Shown here: piece after piece, positions 15,527 through 23,388 of the stretch
Layout of the letters: each line of letters starts with the position of its first letter
How positions within the stretch are numbered: position 1 is the first letter of the stretch
Origin: Phytomonospora sp040655735
GTDB lineage: Bacteria; Actinomycetota; Actinomycetes; Mycobacteriales; Micromonosporaceae
DNA: 64,000 nt
Direction of reading: 5' to 3'
NCBI RefSeq assembly: GCF_040655735.1
Contig: NZ_JBFAKK010000005.1
Span: 434,001-498,000 of the forward strand
Notes under the pieces: generated by a model
Seen by the model: only the letters and a program-made list of their open reading frames with translations
The model's database searches: none
Told to the model about the DNA's origin: nothing
Made by a program: the position numbers and the translations under genes

Positions 15527-16690
15527 ATGACCACCGCCACCCGCCCGGCGCCGGCCCCACCCCGGACCCGCCTCCTTCCGACGGTCCTCGTCCTCGCCCC
15601 GCCCGCCCTCCTGGCCACCGGTCAGCTCTACCTCGGCATCCCCCTCGTCCCCGCCGTCGGCGCCGACTGGCAGGTCCCCGCGACCACCGCGACCGCCGTC
15701 CTCACCGTCTTCGGTTTCGGCTACGCCGCCGGAGTCCTCACCTTCGGCGTGCTCGTCGACCGCCTCGGCCCCCGCCGCGTCATGACCCGCGGCCTCCTCG
15801 CGGCCTCCTTCGCGACCCTCGCCGTCGTCCTGGCCGTCGACCCGGCCTCCGGCTACGCCCTGCGCGCCTTGCAGGGCTTCGCCGTCGGCGCCTTCCCGCC
15901 CGCCGCCTTCGCCTACGTCGGCGCCGCGGTCCCCGCCCACCGCAGGGGAGTGGTCCTGTCCTGCCTCACCGGCGGCTTCCTCGCCGCGGGCGGCCTCGCC
16001 CAGCTCGCCGGACAGGGCGTCGTCGCGCTCGGCTCCTGGCGCCTCGCCTTCGCCGGGGGTGCCGTGCTTCTCGCCGCGTCGGCGCTGGCGGTCCGGCTCG
16101 TCCTGCTGCCCGACCCCCGCCGCGCGAGCGGCACCACCGTCGCCCGGCTGCACGTCGGCCGGGAGCTGCGCGGCCTCTACGCCGCGGCCTTCACGCTCCT
16201 CATCGCCTTCGTGACCGTCTACACCGGACTCCAGCTGGCCGGCCGGGAATCGCTGCCCCTGCTGCGACTGTGCGCCGTCCCGGCCGTGCTGGTCGCCCCG
16301 TTCCTCATTGGACGGCTGCCCGTCCGGCCCGCTCTCCGGGCGGCCGGCGGACTCGGCACGGTCGCCGTGATCGCCGCGGTCATCGCCGTCACCGGCGAGC
16401 GGACGTCCCTCGCCGGTCTCGCCTTCCTTCTCTTCGCCCTGACGCTCGGAGTCGCCGTCGCGGCACCGTCTCTGGCCGAGGCCGTGGGGCTGGCGTCCGG
16501 CTCGGCCCGGGCCTTCGGCGCCGGGGTCTTCAACGCCGCACTTCTCATCGGCGCCAGCGTCGCCGGACCGATCGCGACCGCCCTCAACGGACTGTCCACA
16601 TCAGTCTTCCTCGCCGCCGCCGTGACCTTCCTCGGTGCCGGCGCCGCGTTCTGCGTATCCCGTGACAACTTCCGAAAGGACCGCCCGTGA
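15527..16690 (+). CDS. MFS transporter, probable drug/metabolite exporter
   Basis: 387 aa with about twelve hydrophobic segments and the MFS loop 2-3 signature (GVLVDRLGPRRVMTRG, about residues 75-90). N-terminus is Pro/Thr-rich and cytosolic. Divergent from the TetR gene and sharing its operator, so expression is probably ligand-induced. Its stop overlaps the start of the next gene (GTGA), indicating coupling with a small NTF2-like protein. Length is normal for the family. Substrate cannot be deduced. Confidence 0.9.
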   Translation: MTTATRPAPAPPRTRLLPTVLVLAPPALLATGQLYLGIPLVPAVGADWQVPATTATAVLTVFGFGYAAGVLTFGVLVDRLGPRRVMTRGLLAASFATLAVVLAVDPASGYALRALQGFAVGAFPPAAFAYVGAAVPAHRRGVVLSCLTGGFLAAGGLAQLAGQGVVALGSWRLAFAGGAVLLAASALAVRLVLLPDPRRASGTTVARLHVGRELRGLYAAAFTLLIAFVTVYTGLQLAGRESLPLLRLCAVPAVLVAPFLIGRLPVRPALRAAGGLGTVAVIAAVIAVTGERTSLAGLAFLLFALTLGVAVAAPSLAEAVGLASGSARAFGAGVFNAALLIGASVAGPIATALNGLSTSVFLAAAVTFLGAGAAFCVSRDNFRKDRP

Positions 16691-17100
16691 GCAACACCCG
16701 TGAGACCGTCGAGAACTTCCTCGCCCGACTCGGAAAATGGGACATCGACGGGGTGCTGAACCTCGTCGCCGACCCCGTCGACATGGCCGTCCACGGCTCG
16801 CCGCTGGTGCCCTGGCTCGGCCGGCGACGCAGCCACATCCAGGTCGCCGAGTTCTTCAACCTCATCCACAACCTGTGCACCCCCGAGCGCTTCGAGGTCG
16901 AGAAGGTCCTCGTCGACGGCGACGAGGCCGTCGTACTCGGCGAGTTCGCCCACCTGGTCAACGAGACCGGCAAGACCTTCGCCTCGACCTTCGCGCTGCG
17001 GCTGACCGTCATCGGCGGCCGGATCACCAGGTACCACATGCACGAGGACTCCTACGCGGTCCACCTCGCCTTCGGCGGGGACGGCGAACCGGGCGTCTGA
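16687..17100 (+). CDS. SnoaL/NTF2-like protein
   Basis: 137 aa, GTG start overlapping the MFS stop by 4 bases. Opens with a helix (TRETVENFLARLGKWDIDGVLNLV) and a cone-shaped alpha+beta pattern (AVHGSPLVPWLGRRR, then TFASTFALRLTVIGGRITRYHMHEDSYAV), typical of the SnoaL-like/nuclear transport factor 2 fold. Such proteins are ketosteroid-isomerase-like enzymes or small-molecule binders. Coupling to the exporter suggests it modifies or binds the pump's substrate; this is inference. Confidence 0.85.
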   Translation: MSNTRETVENFLARLGKWDIDGVLNLVADPVDMAVHGSPLVPWLGRRRSHIQVAEFFNLIHNLCTPERFEVEKVLVDGDEAVVLGEFAHLVNETGKTFASTFALRLTVIGGRITRYHMHEDSYAVHLAFGGDGEPGV

Positions 17101-17110
17101 GCCGAAACGA

Positions 17111-17148
17111 GCGCGGCGCCCCGGCCGGGTGTCACCGGGGCGCCGCGC
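17111..17148 (+). terminator. Hairpin terminator of the MFS/NTF2 unit
   Basis: Perfect 14-bp stem (17111-17124 with 17135-17148), 10-base loop, 10 bases downstream of the NTF2-like stop. Confidence 0.75.
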
Positions 17149-17162
17149 TTCCCAACGAGGAA

Positions 17163-17192
17163 ACGCCCCCGCCGACAGGTCGGCGGGGGCGT
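17163..17192 (-). terminator. Hairpin terminator of mdh
   Basis: Perfect 13-bp stem (17163-17175 with 17180-17192), loop cagg, starting 15 bases past the mdh stop on the minus strand and followed by gtttcc. Confidence 0.75.
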
Positions 17193-17206
17193 CGAAAGTG
17201 CGTGAA

Positions 17207-18157
17207 CTACATGCTGGCGACGTCGGCCTGCTTGGCGCGGACGGCCTCGGCGGCCTCCTTGAGCCCGGCGAGCTCGGTCTCGGTCAGCGAGGTCTCGACG
17301 ACCCGGCGGACGCCCTCGGCGCCCAGCTCGGCCTCGACGCCCAGGTACACGCCGTCGATGCCGTACTCACCGTCGACCCACGCGCACACCGGCATGACCG
17401 CGCCGGAGTCCTCGGCGACGGCCTTGGCCATGCGGGCCGCGGCGGCCGAGGGGGCGTAGTAGGCCGAACCGGTCTTGAGCAGGCCCACGACCTCGGCGCC
17501 GCCGTTGCGGGTGCGCACGACGAGTTCCTCGATCTTCTCGGCGGGCAGGACCTCCGAGAGGGGCTTGCCGTTCACCGAGCAGGCGGAGGGCACGGGCACC
17601 ATGGTGTCGCCGTGCGAGCCGAGGGTGAGGGTCTTGACGGCGGCGATCGGGACGCCGGCGGCCTCGGCCACGAAGTGGCTGAAGCGGGCGGTGTCGAGCA
17701 TGCCGGCCTGGCCGAGGACGCGCTGCTTGGGCAGCCGGGAGGCGATCTGCGCCAGCGCGGTCATCTCGTCGAGCGGGTTGGTGACCACGATGATCACGGC
17801 GTTGGGGGCGTACTTCGCCACGTTCTCCGACACCGGGCGCACGATCCCGGCGTTCTTCTCCAGGAGGTCCATCCGGCTCATGCCCGGCTTGCGGGGGAAA
17901 CCGGCGGTGATGATGACGACGTCGGAGCCTTCGATGACCTCGTAGCCCGACCCGTCGGTGCCGACGGTCTTGCCGATCACCTGGGTCTCGTAGCCTTCGA
18001 TGGGGCGCGACTGGTTCAGGTCCAGCGCCAGACCCTCCGGCTTGCCGTCGACTACGTCGACCAGGACGACGGTCTCGAAGACGTCGTACTCCGCCAGCCG
18101 CTGCGCCGTGGTGGAGCCGTAGAAACCGGCGCCGACGACGGTGACCTTCTTGCCCAT
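17207..18157 (-). CDS. mdh: Malate dehydrogenase (LDH-like type)
   Basis: 316 aa, ATG at 18157 with AAGGAG upstream. NAD-binding glycine motif GAGFYG at residues 9-14, substrate-loop arginines in RKPGMSRMDLL, NPLDEMT, and the catalytic histidine in LGSHGDTMVP. This is the LDH/MDH superfamily form found in many actinobacteria and phototrophs (MDH III), which interconverts malate and oxaloacetate in the TCA cycle. Lies 98 bases downstream of folD on the same strand; icd and sucCD occur in the same window. Confidence 0.95.
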   Translation of the reverse strand: MGKKVTVVGAGFYGSTTAQRLAEYDVFETVVLVDVVDGKPEGLALDLNQSRPIEGYETQVIGKTVGTDGSGYEVIEGSDVVIITAGFPRKPGMSRMDLLEKNAGIVRPVSENVAKYAPNAVIIVVTNPLDEMTALAQIASRLPKQRVLGQAGMLDTARFSHFVAEAAGVPIAAVKTLTLGSHGDTMVPVPSACSVNGKPLSEVLPAEKIEELVVRTRNGGAEVVGLLKTGSAYYAPSAAAARMAKAVAEDSGAVMPVCAWVDGEYGIDGVYLGVEAELGAEGVRRVVETSLTETELAGLKEAAEAVRAKQADVASM

Positions 18158-18255
18158 TCTGGCTGCTCCTTTGAGTCCTTGACAGGTCGTTAAGGCGAAC
18201 CTACGCGCACGCCGGACATGAGAGCCTGTCGGGTAGGCGTAGGAGGTAGTGCGTC

Positions 18256-19113
18256 TCACGCGAGCTGTTCGGCCCGCTCCACGACGTTGGTGAGCAGCAT
18301 CGCGCGCGTCATCGGCCCGACCCCGCCCGGCATGGGCGCGAGGTACCCGGCGACCTCGGCGACCTCGGGCGCGACGTCGCCGAGGATCTTGGCCTTCCCG
18401 TCCGCCTTCACCTCGCGGGTCACGCCGACGTCGAGGACCGCCGCGCCCGGACGGACCATGTCGGCGGTGAGCAGACCGGCCTTCCCAGCCGCGACCACGA
18501 CGATGTCGGCGCGCCGGGTGTGCGCGGCGAGGTCACGGGTGCCGGTGTGGCACAACACGACCGTGGCGTTCTCGCTGCGACGGGTCAGCAGCAGCCCGAG
18601 GGGCCGGCCGACGGTGATCCCGCGCCCGACCACGACGACCTCGGCGCCGTCGAGGGGCACGTCGTAGCGGCGCAGCAGCTCCACGATCCCGCGCGGCGTG
18701 CACGGCAGCGCGCCCTTCTCACCGAGCACGAGCCGCCCGAGACTGACGGGGTGGAGCCCGTCGGCGTCCTTGTCGGGGTCGATGCGCTCCAGCACCGCCT
18801 GCTGGCTGATCCCGGCCGGCAGCGGCAACTGCACGATGTACCCGTGGACGGCGTCGTCGGCGTTGAGCTCGTCGATGACCTCGGCGACCTCGGTGAACGA
18901 AGCCGACGCGGGAAGCTGCTTTTGCACCGAGTGGATGCCGACCGCCGCGCAGTCGCGGTGCTTGCTGGCCACGTAGACCTTCGACGCGGGATCGTCGCCG
19001 ACCAGGACCGTCGCCAGACCCGGCGTCACCCCCTTCGACGCGAGGGCTTTGACCCGGATGCTCAGTTCCTCTTTGATGGCCGCGGCCGTGGCCTTACCGT
19101 CAAGCAGCTGCAT
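18256..19113 (-). CDS. folD: Bifunctional methylenetetrahydrofolate dehydrogenase/cyclohydrolase
   Basis: 285 aa, normal length. Oxidises 5,10-methylene-THF to methenyl-THF and hydrolyses it to 10-formyl-THF, supplying one-carbon units for purine synthesis (purH and purN are also in the window). Hallmarks: YVASKHRDC with the catalytic lysine, GYIVQLPLP, DGLHPVSLGRL, PCTPRGIVELL, VVGRGITVGRPLGLLL, and C-terminal PMPGGVGPMTRAMLL. The start ATG (MQLLDGKA) is divergent from hisN with a 62-base gap. Confidence 0.97.
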   Translation of the reverse strand: MQLLDGKATAAAIKEELSIRVKALASKGVTPGLATVLVGDDPASKVYVASKHRDCAAVGIHSVQKQLPASASFTEVAEVIDELNADDAVHGYIVQLPLPAGISQQAVLERIDPDKDADGLHPVSLGRLVLGEKGALPCTPRGIVELLRRYDVPLDGAEVVVVGRGITVGRPLGLLLTRRSENATVVLCHTGTRDLAAHTRRADIVVVAAGKAGLLTADMVRPGAAVLDVGVTREVKADGKAKILGDVAPEVAEVAGYLAPMPGGVGPMTRAMLLTNVVERAEQLA

Positions 19114-19175
19114 GGCCGCATCTTCCCACAGCGCCGGTCCGACGCCGAAGAGTGACGAGCCTAGACTGATCGGAC

Positions 19176-20003
19176 ATGACCTACTCCGATGATCTCGCGC
19201 TCGCCCATCGTCTCGCCGACCTCGCCGACCCGGTCTCCATGCGCTACTACGACGGGGCCGATCTCGGCATCGTCATCAAGCCCGACGGTTCACCGGTGAC
19301 GCTCGCCGACCGCGAGGTCGAGCAGGTCCTTCGCGTGGAGCTGGCGACGGTGCGGCCCGACGATCTGGTGATCGGCGAGGAGTTCGGCGCCGACGACGGC
19401 GAGCCGGACGGCCGGTTCTGGATCATCGACCCGATCGACGGGACCTCCCACTTCATCGGCAAGAACGACGCCTGGAGCACCCTCATCGGCCTTCAGGAGG
19501 GCGGGCGGGTGACCGTCGGCATGGCCTCGGCGCCGGCGCTGAGCCGCCGTTGGTGGGCCGCGACGGGCGAGGGCGCCTGGTCGGCGACCGAAGGGGCCGA
19601 GCCGGCCCGTCTCACGGTGTCGTCGACGGCGACGCTGGACAAGTCCGTCCTCGCGATGTGGCCGGTCGCCCACCGCGCCTCGGCGAAGCTGCGCCCGGTC
19701 GTGACCGCCCTGAGCGAGGCCAGCGCGCTCCTGCGCCCGACCGCCGACGAGGGCGGTTCGCTGCGCGAGGCGACCGGCAACGTGCACGGCGGGCTCATGG
19801 TCGCCGAGGGCCTTCTCGACGGCTACGTGCTGCTCGGCGGCGGGCCGTGGGACCACGCCGCCGTCGTCCCGATCGTCGAGGCGGCCGGCGGCCGCTACAG
19901 CGACCTGTCCGGCGGCTCGCGCGTCGACGCGGGCGCCGGCGTATACAGCAACGGGCACATCCACGACGAGCTGCTGCGCGTCGTCAACGAGGCGCTGGGC
20001 TGA
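19176..20003 (+). CDS. hisN: Histidinol-phosphatase, inositol-monophosphatase fold
   Basis: 275 aa. IMPase-family metal sites: GEEFGADDG (about residue 66), DPIDGTSHFI (about 87-96), and WDHAAVVPIVEAAGG (about 225). The DGT-S-HF-I-G pattern fits the actinobacterial HisN type, which removes phosphate from L-histidinol phosphate, rather than suppressor (SuhB) types; related specificities such as inositol phosphate cannot be excluded. Divergent from folD. No other his gene is nearby, as is usual for hisN. Confidence 0.88.
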   Translation: MTYSDDLALAHRLADLADPVSMRYYDGADLGIVIKPDGSPVTLADREVEQVLRVELATVRPDDLVIGEEFGADDGEPDGRFWIIDPIDGTSHFIGKNDAWSTLIGLQEGGRVTVGMASAPALSRRWWAATGEGAWSATEGAEPARLTVSSTATLDKSVLAMWPVAHRASAKLRPVVTALSEASALLRPTADEGGSLREATGNVHGGLMVAEGLLDGYVLLGGGPWDHAAVVPIVEAAGGRYSDLSGGSRVDAGAGVYSNGHIHDELLRVVNEALG

Positions 20004-20031
20004 TCTAGGACCGCTAGGGCCAGAACACTCC

Positions 20032-20289
20032 CTAGCCCAGGACCTCGTCCACGAAGCACCAGCGCCACTCCTCGCCCGGCTCCACCGAGCGCATCACCGG
20101 GTGGCCGGTCTCCTTGTAGTGGGCGGAGGCGTGCTGCCCCGGTGAGGAGTCGCAGCACGCCACATTCCCGCAGTCCAGGCACATCCGCAGATGCACCCAG
20201 TCGTGATGGCCCTCCTCGATGCAGCGGGCGCAGGACAGTTGCGACGGGACCGGCAGGTCGCCGGCGCGGTCGAGATGTGTGCAGTTCAT
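20032..20289 (-). CDS. UBP-type zinc-finger protein
   Basis: 85 aa single-domain protein, a complete ZnF-UBP: ligands C3/H5, C20-x2-C23, C37-x2-C40, C45, then the His-rich end H53, H57, H63. In eukaryotes this fold binds the ubiquitin C-terminus; in bacteria the role is unknown. It is 65 bases downstream of a Na+/H+ antiporter on the same strand, a pairing I recall from other actinobacteria, so a regulatory role for the antiporter is plausible. Confidence 0.9.
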   Translation of the reverse strand: MNCTHLDRAGDLPVPSQLSCARCIEEGHHDWVHLRMCLDCGNVACCDSSPGQHASAHYKETGHPVMRSVEPGEEWRWCFVDEVLG

Positions 20290-20354
20290 CGGTGCTCCTC
20301 GGGTCCGTGAACACGTGGCGGCCGGGCCACATGATCACGTTAGCGCCGAGTGGG

Positions 20355-21932
20355 CTACCCGTGTTCCCGCCCGAGCAGGGACTCCTCCAGATCCATGTCC
20401 CGCTGGACGCGCGTCATGACCTCGTCGGGGATGCGCCCCTCGTCGCGGGCCGAGATGAACACGCCCCGCTCGGTGTCGAGCATCGCGTGACGCAGGCGCC
20501 GGTAGCTGTCGGACGGCGTCTCGATCTCCTCCGGCCCGAGCCTCTCCCAGGCGTGGTTGGCGCGGATGGTCGCACCCTGCCGGAGACGTTCGACGACCTC
20601 CTGCGGCGCCGGCTGCTCGGTGATCTCCTGTTCGAGCCGGACCAGCGCCGCCCGCGTCGCCTCGTGCTGGACGGCTGCCTCGGCGAGCGCGTCGACCTTC
20701 GGGTCGTCCTGGTGGACCTTGAGCTTGCGCACGAGCGTGGGCAGGGTGGTGCCCTGCAGCAGGAGCGTCGCCATGATCGTGACGAAGGCCAGCCAGATGA
20801 GCAGGGTGCGGTGCGGGAAGGGCGTGACCCCGTCGGCCAGGTACAGCGGGAGGGTGAGAGCGGCGGCGAGGGTGATCGCCCCGCGCATGCCCGCCCAGCT
20901 GAGCACGATCGGATAGGTCAGTGAATCCCGGTCGCGTTCCCGGTTGGGGAAGAGTCTGCCCAGGTATGTGGCGGGGATGATCCACACGAAGCGCGCGACG
21001 AGCACGATGCCCACGACCAGCGCCGACAGTCCGACGATGACGTGCAGGGGCTCGGTGAGGTCGTGCACGATCAGGTTGATGTGCAGTCCGACGAGCACGA
21101 AGACCGCGCCCTCCAGCATGAACACGACCATCTTCCAGAAGGCCGCCATCTGGAGCCGCGAGGCCGCCGACATCATCGTCGGCAGGCGGTGCCCGACGTA
21201 CAGACCGGTCACGACGACCGCGACGACACCGGAACCGTGGATGAGCTCGGCGGCGTAGTAGGCGGCGAAGGGCGTGATCAGGCTGATCGCGTTGTCGAGC
21301 AGCGGGTAGAGGGTCCGCCGGTGCAGGAAGGAGATGACGACGCCGGCGATCAGCCCGACGAGCAGGCCGCCGCCGGCCGACTGGACCGCCGTCAGCGCGA
21401 TCCCGCCGATGCCGACGGCCTCCCCGACCGCCGCGGCGACGGCCACGCGCAGCATGACCAGCGCGGTCGCGTCGTTGAGCAGGCTCTCGCCTTCGAGGAT
21501 GGTGACGAGCTTGCGCGGCAGCCCCAGGCGACGGGCCACGGCGATCGCCGACACCGCGTCGGGCGGGCCGACCACGGCCCCCAGCGCCAGCGCGGCCGGC
21601 AGCGGGATCTGCGGCATCACCGCGTGCAGCACGAACCCGACCGACAGCGAAGTGAAGATCACCAGGCCGACGGCCAGCAGCAGGATGGGCCGCATGTGCA
21701 GCCGGAACGCCGGTACGGAGAACTCCTGCGCGGCCACGAACAGCAGCGGCGGCAGGAAACCGAACAAGATCAGCTCCGGGTCGAGCCCGGGCGTCTCGAT
21801 CCACGGGGTCAGGCCCAGGATCACACCGGCGATCATCAGCGGGATGGGCGCCAGGATCCCCATACGGCGGGACGCGGCGTACACGGCGACGACGACGATG
21901 ACGACACCGAGAACGGTCAGGTACTGGGTCAT
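20355..21932 (-). CDS. CPA1-family Na+/H+ antiporter
   Basis: 525 aa. About twelve membrane segments over residues 1-410, with the CPA1 core motifs ALGAVVGPPDAVSA and LEGESLLNDATALV (ND pair) and SWAGMRGAITLAAALTLP. A cytosolic C-terminal tail of ~115 charged residues follows (KLKVHQDDPKVDALAEAAVQHE), likely pH- or ligand-sensing. Exchanges cytosolic Na+ for H+ or the reverse across the plasma membrane. The start ATG is only about 4 bases from the end of a tnpB element, so its ribosome site (GGAGAG) lies in the element. Confidence 0.93.
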   Translation of the reverse strand: MTQYLTVLGVVIVVVAVYAASRRMGILAPIPLMIAGVILGLTPWIETPGLDPELILFGFLPPLLFVAAQEFSVPAFRLHMRPILLLAVGLVIFTSLSVGFVLHAVMPQIPLPAALALGAVVGPPDAVSAIAVARRLGLPRKLVTILEGESLLNDATALVMLRVAVAAAVGEAVGIGGIALTAVQSAGGGLLVGLIAGVVISFLHRRTLYPLLDNAISLITPFAAYYAAELIHGSGVVAVVVTGLYVGHRLPTMMSAASRLQMAAFWKMVVFMLEGAVFVLVGLHINLIVHDLTEPLHVIVGLSALVVGIVLVARFVWIIPATYLGRLFPNRERDRDSLTYPIVLSWAGMRGAITLAAALTLPLYLADGVTPFPHRTLLIWLAFVTIMATLLLQGTTLPTLVRKLKVHQDDPKVDALAEAAVQHEATRAALVRLEQEITEQPAPQEVVERLRQGATIRANHAWERLGPEEIETPSDSYRRLRHAMLDTERGVFISARDEGRIPDEVMTRVQRDMDLEESLLGREHG

Positions 21933-21937
21933 GTCTT

Positions 21938-22080
21938 GACTTTCTCTCCACCTAGTGGAGGGTTCTCACCCTCACGGGTGGGGTTTCCTGCTTCGCCGCC
22001 GAACGCGGGAGGGGTGTCCCTCGCCGTCTTATATCGGCTCCACAGGCCGCAACCGAACGTCCTTCGGCCAGGATGTTCTT
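21938..22080 (-). ncRNA. Predicted omega (right-end) guide RNA of TnpB
   Basis: In characterised TnpB elements the guide RNA spans the 3' end of tnpB and the right end, with the guide just outside the element. Here the tnpB 3' end (codons for ACGADIRRRG onward) and two downstream hairpins (about 21966-21983 and 21946-21960) fit that layout. The guide would then begin in the first codons of the antiporter. Prediction by position only. Confidence 0.4.
21946..21960. repeat. Right-end subterminal hairpin of tnpB element
   Basis: 6-bp inverted repeat ctccac/gtggag with a 3-base loop, just past the tnpB stop on the minus strand. Confidence 0.6.
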
Positions 22081-23148
22081 CGCCGCGTTGACATCCCTGT
22101 CGTGCAGGGTGCGGCAGGTCGGGCACGTCCAGTGCCTGGTCTTGTCGGCCAGGCGGGCCAGGAGGTGCCCGCAACCAGAGCAGGTTCGCGACGAGGGGAA
22201 GAACCGGTCGATGGTCACCAGCTGGCGGCCCCACTTGGCGGCCTTGTACACCAGCATCGACCGAAACGCCGGCCACCCGGTATCGGGAGGGCGTTTGGCG
22301 TAGCGGCGGTTGGGCCGCGGGCCGGTCACCGCGAGGTCCTCGACCACGAGCAGGTCATAGCGGCGCACCAGGTCGGTGGAGGTGCGCTGCAGGAAGTCGG
22401 TACGGGCCCGGCGCAGCTTGCCGCGCGCGCGGTCGGCCTTCAGCCTGGCCTTCGCCCGGTTGTTCGAGCCGGCCCGGCACCGGGCCATCCGCCGCTGGTA
22501 GCGCGCCAGGTTGCGCTCACGCCTGGTCAGGCCGCGCGGGCAGGCGAAGCGCTCGCCGTCGGAGGTGACGGCGAAGGCGCCCGCGGCGAGGTCGAGGCCC
22601 GCCTGCCGTCCGGTCTCGGGCAGCGGCGCCGGCCCGGCGGTGTCGAGCTGGAACGTGACGAACCACAGGCCGTCGGGGTCACGGCTGACGGTGACCGTGG
22701 CCGGGTCGATGTCGGCGGGGTCGATCTCCGGCCAGGACCACACGAAGGGCAGCGGGCTGCTCATCTTCGCCAGGTGCAAGACGCCCTCGCGCATGCGGAA
22801 GGCCGAGCGGATGTAGGAGGCGGCCTGGCGCCCGTTGCGCGACTTGAAGCGCGGGTAGCGCGAGCGGCCGGTGAAGAAGGCGATGTAGGCGCGGTACTGG
22901 TGCCGCAGCGTCTGCTGGAGCGGGACCGAGGAGACCTCGTTGAGGTAGGCCAGCTCGCTGGTCTTCTTCAGCGAGGTGAGGTACCGGTCGGACTCGGCGT
23001 AGCTGGTCTTGACCTGGTCGGCCCGGTAGCGGCGGGTGCGCCACTCCAGGACCTCGTTCCAGACCTTGCGCACACAGCCGAACGTGCGGACGAGGATCGC
23101 CGCCTGCTCGGGGTCGGGGTACGCCCGACACTTGTACGCGCCTCTCAT
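21952..23148 (-). CDS. tnpB: TnpB, RNA-guided nuclease of IS200/IS605 elements
   Basis: 398 aa, intact. RuvC-like catalytic residues are all present: D186 in GLDLA, E270 in VVEDLAV, and D352 in HDRDVNAAKNI. The zinc ribbon has C323-x2-C326 and C342-x2-C345. N-terminal REC-like/WED region starts YKCRAYPDPEQ. C-terminal tail (AACGADIRRRG, AAKQETPPVRV) is the usual region that overlaps the guide RNA. TnpB cuts the vacant donor site with its omega RNA and so favours element retention. No tnpA partner is in the window. Start ATG at 23148. Confidence 0.93.
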   Translation of the reverse strand: MRGAYKCRAYPDPEQAAILVRTFGCVRKVWNEVLEWRTRRYRADQVKTSYAESDRYLTSLKKTSELAYLNEVSSVPLQQTLRHQYRAYIAFFTGRSRYPRFKSRNGRQAASYIRSAFRMREGVLHLAKMSSPLPFVWSWPEIDPADIDPATVTVSRDPDGLWFVTFQLDTAGPAPLPETGRQAGLDLAAGAFAVTSDGERFACPRGLTRRERNLARYQRRMARCRAGSNNRAKARLKADRARGKLRRARTDFLQRTSTDLVRRYDLLVVEDLAVTGPRPNRRYAKRPPDTGWPAFRSMLVYKAAKWGRQLVTIDRFFPSSRTCSGCGHLLARLADKTRHWTCPTCRTLHDRDVNAAKNILAEGRSVAACGADIRRRGTPLPRSAAKQETPPVRVRTLH

Positions 23149-23157
23149 GTGGACGAA

Positions 23158-23186
23158 CTTACCACCCGGTAGTGCTTGGTGGTAAG
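23158..23186. repeat. Left-end subterminal hairpin of tnpB element
   Basis: Perfect 9-bp inverted repeat cttaccacc/ggtggtaag with an 11-base loop, 10 bases upstream of the tnpB start; typical position for an IS200/IS605 left-end hairpin. Confidence 0.6.
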
Positions 23187-23388
23187 GCGGCGTTAAGGGC
23201 CGGACCGGTCCGGAACCGCAGGTCCGGGCACGGTCGGGCCGAACGACGACGCGGTAGACCGTCTAGCGGACGAAACACCTATTTCTCGAAAATCTGGGCG
23301 TATGGTGGCCAATGTGACACGAGCCGACCGGTCGCCAGTGCGTCAAGGCGGCTTTGGCCGGTCTGACTTCGAGGCATAGGGAGACGCA

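Larger units (their letters stand above)
21936..23186 (-). mobile_element. IS200/IS605-superfamily tnpB-only element
   Basis: About 1.25 kb containing only tnpB (no tnpA), as in IS1341-type elements. Right end (left on the + strand): hairpin at 21946-21960, then GTCAA on the minus strand, resembling ends of other actinobacterial elements. Left end: 9-bp inverted repeat at 23158-23186. No target duplication is expected for this class. Boundaries are estimates (plus or minus 20 bases). Mobilisation would need TnpA in trans. Confidence 0.75.

Noticed and set aside
20335..21951. 538-codon minus-strand frame overlapping the antiporter
   Set aside because: Arg/Gly/Pro-rich out-of-frame shadow of the antiporter, which has clear CPA1 motifs.
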